Assembly: GCA_002840275.1 (NCBI GenBank)
Contig: PHAB01000022.1
Location: 1 to 52,301, forward strand
Direction of reading: 5' to 3'
DNA length: 52,301 bases
From: Firmicutes bacterium HGW-Firmicutes-14
GTDB lineage: Bacteria; Bacillota; Thermincolia; Thermincolales; UBA2595
Numbering within the stretch: the first letter of the stretch is position 1; the number at the start of each line of letters is the position of its first letter. Under the pieces are notes generated by a model. That model was given only the letters and a program-made list of their open reading frames with translations, did not search any database and was not told the origin of the DNA. Shown one piece after another: positions 46,908 through 52,301 of the stretch. Position numbers and translations under genes: made by a program.

Positions 46908-49613
46908 TTACCTTTCGATCTTGTCCATGTCATACCAGTTGCGCCCCTTCTTCATGTCTACCACCAGGGGTACCTGCAGTTGAACGGCGTTTTCCATGCA
47001 GTTCCTGATAAGGAGAACCGCTGTTTCCATCTCTTCACCCGGCACCTCAAATATCAATTCATCGTGAACCTGCAATATCATCCTGGTCTTCATGCCTTCC
47101 TCCCGGATTCGCCCGGCTGCCCTGACCATGGCCAGTTTTATAATGTCGGCCGCACTCCCCTGAATAGGAGTGTTTATTGCTGTTCGTTCGCCGAAAGACC
47201 TGATATTGTGGTTGGGGCTGAAGATGTCAGGAATGTATCTCCGTCTGTTAAGCATGGTAGTGACATAACCTTTCTCCCGGGCAGATTCCACTATCTCTTT
47301 CATATATTCCTTTATCCGCGGATAGCGCCGGAAGTACCCCTCAATATATTCTTTGGCCTCTTTTCTGGTAACCTTTATGTTGCGTGCCAGGCCATAATCA
47401 CTTATCCCATATACTATACCGAAATTTACCGCCTTCGCGGCGTCCCTCATCTCCCTGGTCACCTTTTCATCCGGCACATCGAAAACCTCGGAAGCGGTGT
47501 GGGTATGGATATCTTCCCCCGCCCGGAATGCACGGACAAAATTCTCGTCCCCGGAAATATGGGCCAGAACCCTCAGTTCAATCTGGGAGTAATCGGCTGC
47601 CAGGAGGAAATGGCTCTCCTCAGAGGGGACAAAGACCTTCCTGATAAGACGGCCTTCTTCCAACCGGATCGGGATGTTCTGCAGGTTTGGTTCTGTGCTG
47701 CTGAGCCTTCCTGTGGCAGTAACGGCCTGATTAAAGGTAGTGTGGACTTTCCCGGTACGCGGATTAATTAACCCGGCGAGACCGTCAACATAAGTGGACT
47801 TCAGTTTGGCCAGCTGCCTGTATTCCAGGATCCGGGCAGCGATTTCATGTTCTTCAGCCAAAGTCTCCAATACTTCCACATCTGTCGAAAAACCGGTTTT
47901 GGTCTTCTTGACCACCGGCAGGTCCATTTTTTCAAAAAAGATATAGCCCAGCTGCTTGGTGGAATTAATGTTAAATTCCTCGCCCGCAAGCCGGTATATC
48001 TCCAATGTAAGCTCATTCAGTTTGCCTTCCAGTTCTTCTGACATTACCTTTAGGCGGTCACGGTCCACCCTGATCCCGGCAGTCTCCATGTCAGCAAGTA
48101 TTCTGGTAAGAGGCAATTCCACGTGATAATATAATTCGTCCATCCCGTTTTCAGCCAGTTTCCCTGACAGGACTTGCTGCAGGGACATAATTGTGTCCGC
48201 CCTGGCACATGCATCATCTGCCCCTTCGGCCGGCGTCAGGTTTTTGTCCAGGTATTTGGCACTTATATCCGCCAGGTCCTGGTTCTGACCTGTTGGGTTA
48301 AGAAGATAGGCTGCCAGCATGGTGTCCTGTTCGATCCCATCCCACCTGATACCATAGCGGTTCAGAGCCACCATCAGCCGTTTTCCGTCATGACAGTATT
48401 TCTTAACTCCGGAGCGTGCTCCTATAAGACCCGCCAGCCCGGAAATATTTTCTTCCTCCCGGAAAAGCTCTGCCTGTCCGGCAGATACCCCGCTCACATA
48501 ACCGGCAATCCCCGGCCTGGTGCACCAGCTGAATCCGCTTAATTCTGCCAGCATGGGGTCAGGATTGCTAAGTTCATAATGAATGCCAATCTCACCCCTG
48601 TCCAGCTCACCTGCCACCTTATCCATGGCGTCATCCAGGGTAAACCTCCGGTATTCCACTGAACCTTTCTCTAAAAAGCTATCATCCTGATTCGTCATAA
48701 CCGGTACGGTACCTTTATCCTGTATAGCACCCGCAGCCTTCATTCTTTCGACAGTTGATTTGACCAGTGTCCGGAACTCCAGTTTCCTGAACAGGGCTAG
48801 AAGGGCTTCATAATCCGGTTCGTTTAAATTGCACCGGGCCAGGTCCATTTCATACGGGACATCCCTGACAATAGTCGCCAGCTCCCTGCTCAGAAATGCA
48901 ATCTCCCTGTTATCTGCCAGTTTTTGCCTCAATTTGGGTGAAAGGTCGCCAAGATTATCATAAACCTTTTCAATACTGCCATATTGCTGGATAAGTTTAA
49001 GGGCCGTTTTCTCCCCCACTCCCGGTACTCCGGGGATATTGTCAGATGAATCCCCCATTAAACCTTTCAGGTCTTTCATCTGGTCCGGTGTAAGTCCATA
49101 CCGTTCATTCACTCTTTCCGGGTCATATACCTCTAATTCGGAAATGCCCTTTTTAGTCAGAAGTACCCGGGTCATGGCGGAAACCAACTGCAGAGCGTCC
49201 CTGTCCCCTGTCACAATGATGCTGTTATAACCCTGTTCCTCCGCCAGCCTGGTAACAGTGCCAATTAGGTCATCCGCTTCATATCCTTCCAGCTCATAAA
49301 CCGGGATACCCATTGCCCCCAGGACTTCCTTGGCCAAGGCAAACTGCGGCCTGAGCTCTTCCGGGGTTGGTTTCCGGTGGCTCTTATAATCCTCAAATTG
49401 CTCTGTCCGGAAGGTTACCCTTCCCTTGTCAAAAGCAACGGCAACACATGCCGGTTTCTCATCCCCAAGAATTCTCATGAGCATATTTACAAAACCATAG
49501 ACAGCGTTAGTAAAAACCCCTTCACTGGTGGAAAGAAGGGGTATTGCATAAAACGCCCGGTGAATCAGGCTGTTACCATCCAGGATCATAAATTTGTCAT
49601 TCTGCTCCTTCAT
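46908..49613 (-). CDS. polA: DNA polymerase I
   Basis: The 901-residue enzyme has a 5'-nuclease domain (LIHRAFYAIP, GYEADDLIGT, GDRDALQLV, GVPGVGEKTA), a middle exonuclease-like domain, and the polymerase with ATGRLSSTEPNLQNIPI, LLAADYSQIELRVLAH, KAVNFGIVYGIS and LQVHDELIFEVP. The middle domain lacks the DxE metal motif (IHYELS stands where it should be), so proofreading is probably absent, as in many Gram-positive enzymes. It fills gaps and removes RNA primers. A terminator lies between it and the anti-sigma gene upstream. Confidence 0.96.
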   Translation of the reverse strand: MKEQNDKFMILDGNSLIHRAFYAIPLLSTSEGVFTNAVYGFVNMLMRILGDEKPACVAVAFDKGRVTFRTEQFEDYKSHRKPTPEELRPQFALAKEVLGAMGIPVYELEGYEADDLIGTVTRLAEEQGYNSIIVTGDRDALQLVSAMTRVLLTKKGISELEVYDPERVNERYGLTPDQMKDLKGLMGDSSDNIPGVPGVGEKTALKLIQQYGSIEKVYDNLGDLSPKLRQKLADNREIAFLSRELATIVRDVPYEMDLARCNLNEPDYEALLALFRKLEFRTLVKSTVERMKAAGAIQDKGTVPVMTNQDDSFLEKGSVEYRRFTLDDAMDKVAGELDRGEIGIHYELSNPDPMLAELSGFSWCTRPGIAGYVSGVSAGQAELFREEENISGLAGLIGARSGVKKYCHDGKRLMVALNRYGIRWDGIEQDTMLAAYLLNPTGQNQDLADISAKYLDKNLTPAEGADDACARADTIMSLQQVLSGKLAENGMDELYYHVELPLTRILADMETAGIRVDRDRLKVMSEELEGKLNELTLEIYRLAGEEFNINSTKQLGYIFFEKMDLPVVKKTKTGFSTDVEVLETLAEEHEIAARILEYRQLAKLKSTYVDGLAGLINPRTGKVHTTFNQAVTATGRLSSTEPNLQNIPIRLEEGRLIRKVFVPSEESHFLLAADYSQIELRVLAHISGDENFVRAFRAGEDIHTHTASEVFDVPDEKVTREMRDAAKAVNFGIVYGISDYGLARNIKVTRKEAKEYIEGYFRRYPRIKEYMKEIVESAREKGYVTTMLNRRRYIPDIFSPNHNIRSFGERTAINTPIQGSAADIIKLAMVRAAGRIREEGMKTRMILQVHDELIFEVPGEEMETAVLLIRNCMENAVQLQVPLVVDMKKGRNWYDMDKIER

Positions 49614-49665
49614 TTGAAACCTCCTCCAATACGCGGCTCCGGATCAACTGCCAACCGCCGCTAAA

Positions 49666-49696
49666 GATTGGGATGAGGTTAAACCCCATCCCAATC
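49666..49696. terminator. Terminator between the sigma/anti-sigma unit and polA
   Basis: GATTGGGATGAGGTT (49666-49680) and AACCCCATCCCAATC (49682-49696) form a stem with one mismatch. A CTTTAG tract follows on the minus strand; the T-run is short. Confidence 0.65.
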
Positions 49697-49765
49697 AATA
49701 AGACTGTTTATATAGTTTTTCACCGTTATGTTGGAAAATACCTGCAAGGAAGGTGTTTAAAATTT

Positions 49766-51475
49766 CTATCCTTTCTTCTTTCTATACCAGTAGAAGGCTC
49801 CGGCAGCCCCACCCGCGACAAGGACCCAGGGCAGCAGCCATCCTCCGGCAGAAACCAACTCTCCGGCAAGGTTCAGCATTGCTGTCAGACTCTTTTTGAA
49901 GTTCCTTAACGCCTTACCCAGTATCCCTTCAGGGGCCTTAACTTCCGGTTCGGCAATTTCCCTTACTTCCAGCCTGATAGTCGAATATGTGGTAGTATCC
50001 TCAAGTCCGGCCAGTCTTCCCCTGAGAACCTCTATCTCTTCCCTTACCCTGGAAAGTTCGTTTTCCAGGGTAAGGACTTCATTGAGTACGGCTGCTTTAT
50101 CAACCAGCCCGAGCAGCCGCTGTTCCTGTCTCTCCAGGTTGCGGATTCTCGATTGTACATCAACATATTCTGTTGAAACATCTCTCCCTGAAAGTGTCTT
50201 ATCAGTTACTTTTCCCAGGGATTCTATCCGGCTCAGCAGTTGGGAAAAATTACGGGCAGGGACCCTTATGATGATATTCGCCGATATCGTGCCAACCATA
50301 CTTTCGGATGAGTTTTCCACATATCCCCCGTAATGGTCAACCTCGGCAAGGAGCTTTGGTCCAAATTTATTATAATCCCTTACTTCCAGGTTCAGGAACC
50401 CCTCTTTAATAATCTTCTGGTCAGGCTTCAGGTTGTTTTCGGCCTGCAGGGAGACTGCCCCCCCTGAACCGGCGCTGTCATCCCCGGTTCCAGACGGTGT
50501 TTCTTCCCTAGCCTTTGCCGCTTTCAAATCATCTTCTGTATCTGCAGCCTTTTCCTTAAAAGCGGGTTCTGTGCCTCCGCCGGTATCAGCTGCTTTATCA
50601 GCCTGCACATCCTGTGCTTCCTCTGTCTTCAGCGTATCTACAGCTCCGGGCTGTTCAGAATCGGGTACTCTCATGGCCCTGACGATATTATCAGGTGCCT
50701 GCATATTATTAACGTCTTCCGAAGAAACGGGTGTATCAGGTGGTTGTGTCAGCTTATCTGCGGTCTCCGGAGCCACTTCTCCACCCTTACCGGGAGGGGC
50801 CATGGAATATCTCTCCTGGTCTTCGCTGATGCCACTGTCATATTGAGCAGTATCCCTTGATAATCTCATGCTGTCCAGAGTGGGAAGGTCTTCCGCTGCT
50901 CCGTCTGCGGAAGTTCCGTCTCCGGAAGCTCCGTCTTCGGCAACCCCTTGACCGCTCGCCTTCCGGTCGGGTTCCATTGGCGCTGACCCTTCCGCTTTGG
51001 CTGAATCAGTTCCCTGGTTAAGGGCAATATCTGGACTGCCATATGAATGCAGACCGGACTGGGACATGTTATATAAGCCGATGCTTATGCCAAATCCTAT
51101 GATAATGACCGCAGCAGCCAGGTATTTTTTGTAACCTCCGGCCATGTGTCTGAGCCGGTCCTTCCATCTCTTCCTGATTCCACCACCGGTCCTGATATTG
51201 TCGTTCATACCTGGTGCAACACTGTTTCCCTGAACAGTGCCTTCAACCGGTACGGCCTCTTTCTCCAGCCTCTGCCTGAGCAAGGCGCGAAAACCTTCGG
51301 GAGGCAACACCTCACTAAGGGAATGGAGGAGTTTTACTGTTTCCTGCAAGTCAGCCAATTCCTGTGAACAGGAACTGCAGGCCTTAAGATGCGCTTCGAC
51401 AGCAGCCTTCTCCTGCGGGTCCAGTACTTCATCGATATATGCCGAAAGCATATCTCTTATTTCACTGCACTGCAT
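49766..51475 (-). CDS. Anti-sigma factor fused to a DUF4349 domain
   Basis: The 569-residue protein begins with a zinc anti-sigma domain (CSEIRDMLSAYIDE, EAHLKACSSCSQEL; the HxxxCxxC site), a membrane span (AAAVIIIGFGISIGLYNM), and about 190 residues of Ser/Gly/Asp/Glu-rich, probably unfolded linker. A DUF4349 part follows (EGFLNLEVRDYNKFGPKLL, YVENSSES), then a coiled coil (LTLENELSRVREEIEVLRGRL, given here in pieces) and a C-terminal span (LLPWVLVAGGAAGAFYWY) with a KKKG end. It should hold the ECF sigma factor at the membrane and sense something outside through DUF4349. The ATG at 51475 follows AAGGAGGGG. It lies 14 bases after the sigma gene. Confidence 0.85.
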   Translation of the reverse strand: MQCSEIRDMLSAYIDEVLDPQEKAAVEAHLKACSSCSQELADLQETVKLLHSLSEVLPPEGFRALLRQRLEKEAVPVEGTVQGNSVAPGMNDNIRTGGGIRKRWKDRLRHMAGGYKKYLAAAVIIIGFGISIGLYNMSQSGLHSYGSPDIALNQGTDSAKAEGSAPMEPDRKASGQGVAEDGASGDGTSADGAAEDLPTLDSMRLSRDTAQYDSGISEDQERYSMAPPGKGGEVAPETADKLTQPPDTPVSSEDVNNMQAPDNIVRAMRVPDSEQPGAVDTLKTEEAQDVQADKAADTGGGTEPAFKEKAADTEDDLKAAKAREETPSGTGDDSAGSGGAVSLQAENNLKPDQKIIKEGFLNLEVRDYNKFGPKLLAEVDHYGGYVENSSESMVGTISANIIIRVPARNFSQLLSRIESLGKVTDKTLSGRDVSTEYVDVQSRIRNLERQEQRLLGLVDKAAVLNEVLTLENELSRVREEIEVLRGRLAGLEDTTTYSTIRLEVREIAEPEVKAPEGILGKALRNFKKSLTAMLNLAGELVSAGGWLLPWVLVAGGAAGAFYWYRKKKG

Positions 51476-51489
51476 GTAAACCCCTCCTT

Positions 51490-52083
51490 TCAATGGCCGT
51501 GGCAGGCCCTTCCGACTATCAGTTCTTTTCGTTCAATCAGCCGGTCCTTCAATGTACTGCGGGCCCGGTTCAGCCGTGATTTAACCGTTCCCAGGGAACA
51601 CTCCAGGAAATGGGCTATCTCTTCATATGAATAACCCTGGATATCTCTCATAATTACCACAGCACGATGTTCTTCCGAGAGGGTGTTCAGGACTTCCTGA
51701 ACCTCATCCTGCCACTCTTTACGGAGGATAAAGTCCTCCAGAGACCTATGCCCCGGTTCGACGGCAGGAGTTAGTCCCCTCTCTTCCAGTTCATCCATAG
51801 ATACCGTTTTTTCTCTTGCCCGGCGGCGCAATTCATCTTTACACACATTAGTCACCACCCTGTAGAGCCAGGTAAGAAAGGAACTGTCTCCACGGAAACT
51901 GTAAATTGACCGGTAAACCCTTATCAGCGCCTCCTGGGCCAGGTCGCTGGCATCATTGTAATTCCCGATATAACGGTATGCAATGGTGTAAACCCTGGCC
52001 TCATATCTTGAAATCAGCACTTCAAAGGCATCGATGTCGCCCTCTTTTATTTTTTCGATGAGTATCTCATCGTTTATATTCAC
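51490..52083 (-). CDS. ECF sigma factor (SigW-like)
   Basis: The 197-residue sigma factor has region 2 (FEVLISRYEARVYTIAYRYI, DLAQEALIRVYRSIYSFRGD, FLTWLYRVVTNVCKDELRRR) and region 4 (VLNTLSEEHRAVVIMRD, YSYEEIAHFLECSLGTVKSR) with a short linker. It would direct RNA polymerase to envelope- or stress-type promoters and be held by the anti-sigma protein encoded next. GTG at 52083 is preferred: a GGGGGGAAG site precedes it. An ATG-like upstream frame to 52116 lacks support. The symbol is left blank because the orthologue group is not certain. Confidence 0.92.
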   Translation of the reverse strand: MNINDEILIEKIKEGDIDAFEVLISRYEARVYTIAYRYIGNYNDASDLAQEALIRVYRSIYSFRGDSSFLTWLYRVVTNVCKDELRRRAREKTVSMDELEERGLTPAVEPGHRSLEDFILRKEWQDEVQEVLNTLSEEHRAVVIMRDIQGYSYEEIAHFLECSLGTVKSRLNRARSTLKDRLIERKELIVGRACHGH

Positions 52084-52119
52084 CGGTCTTCCCCCCCTTT
52101 GAGGCCTGGTTGTCATTAT

Positions 52120-52146
52120 GACGAATCGTCAGGTTAAAAAGTTCCA
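52120..52146 (-). promoter_or_regulatory. ECF-type autoregulatory promoter
   Basis: On the minus strand TGGAAC (52146-52141) and CGTC (52123-52120) are 17 bp apart, like the AAC/CGTC promoters of SigW-type factors. Transcription would begin near 52112, about 30 bases before the sigma start, so the sigma factor likely drives its own gene. Confidence 0.65.
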
Positions 52147-52184
52147 TTCACCAAACAGTGGAAAAATCCCTGCTGAACACTGTC

Positions 52185-52301
52185 TTGACACTCCCCATGC
52201 CTAAAGGCAGGGGATTCCTGGGTGATTAAACCGAAGTCCATTTCTGGTATCGGAGTATGACCCCAAGTTCAGGGCTGTGCCATCAGCCCGTCCCCGGGCA
52301 G
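52185..52301 (-). mobile_element. IS200/IS605-type element, right end with guide-RNA-like part
   Basis: On the minus strand the sequence ends with CCCCTGCCTTTAGGCATGGGG (hairpin 52213-52193) and GAGTGTCAA near 52185, the familiar right end of tnpB-only elements. A 10-residue frame GLMAQP-stop (52301-52269) may be the last part of tnpB. In these elements this region is transcribed as the omega RNA, whose guide is the host sequence just past the end (about 52184-52169). The rest of the element lies outside the window. Confidence 0.6.

Overview
The window looks like a chromosomal piece from a spore-forming, anaerobic Gram-positive bacterium of the Clostridia, most like the Peptococcaceae and allied acetogenic or syntrophic lineages. 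The reasons are strong AGGAGG-type ribosome sites, a Bacillus-type LexA box, sporulation-associated genes (ytaF, DUF3231), an HdrABC-MvhD-MetVF methylene-tetrahydrofolate reductase cluster of the acetogen type, a ten-haem cytochrome and a UbiD decarboxylase. No rRNA, tRNA, CRISPR array or prophage was seen. Both ends lie inside IS200/IS605-type (tnpB) elements, so the window may be a complete contig broken at repeats.

Layout. 1-0.9 kb: the start of a tnpB element, a structured remnant and a truncated methyltransferase relic. 0.8-2.2 kb: a pspA operon behind a large phased palindrome. 2.2-3.6 kb: a membrane-anchored beta-propeller. 3.8-11.3 kb: a mutagenic translesion-synthesis locus (imuB behind a consensus promoter and a perfect LexA box; DUF6504 and dnaE2), split by a divergently transcribed ten-haem cytochrome. 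11.6-16.0 kb: an acetate/succinate-type transporter, then a polar amino-acid ABC transporter whose binding protein is circularly permuted and which lies behind a structured leader RNA with a terminator; then a DUF72 gene. 16.3-21.3 kb: formylglutamate amidohydrolase-like gene, tenI, small membrane and spore-type genes, and a poly-alanine protein.

21.5-30.8 kb is the metabolic core: hdrC-hdrB-hdrA-mvhD-metV-metF, read right to left from a sigma-54 promoter. About 260 bp upstream of that promoter lies an array of nine TGTNYCA-like heptamers. Two paralogous small RING-like zinc proteins flank the cluster. HdrA is a giant fused protein: two HdrA modules with an NfnB/GltD-like NAD(P)H module inserted in the first. 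With HdrB, HdrC, MvhD, MetV and MetF it probably forms a flavin-based, electron-bifurcating or electron-confurcating methylene-THF reductase. A sigma-54 activator of the AcoR type, encoded 5 kb away, is a candidate regulator.

31-33.3 kb: ubiD with an LpdD-like partner. 33.5-34.6 kb: a calcium-binding-repeat protein. 34.8-42.4 kb: the sigma-54 activator and a complete oligopeptide/nickel-type ABC transporter (oppABCDF order). 42.6-49.6 kb: a conserved repair and housekeeping block (lytic transglycosylase, coaE, ferritin-like protein, ytaF, mutM, polA), close to the order seen in Bacillus. 49.8-52.1 kb: an autoregulated ECF sigma factor and a fused anti-sigma/DUF4349 protein. All functional statements come from reading protein motifs and DNA sites by eye; no database search was run.
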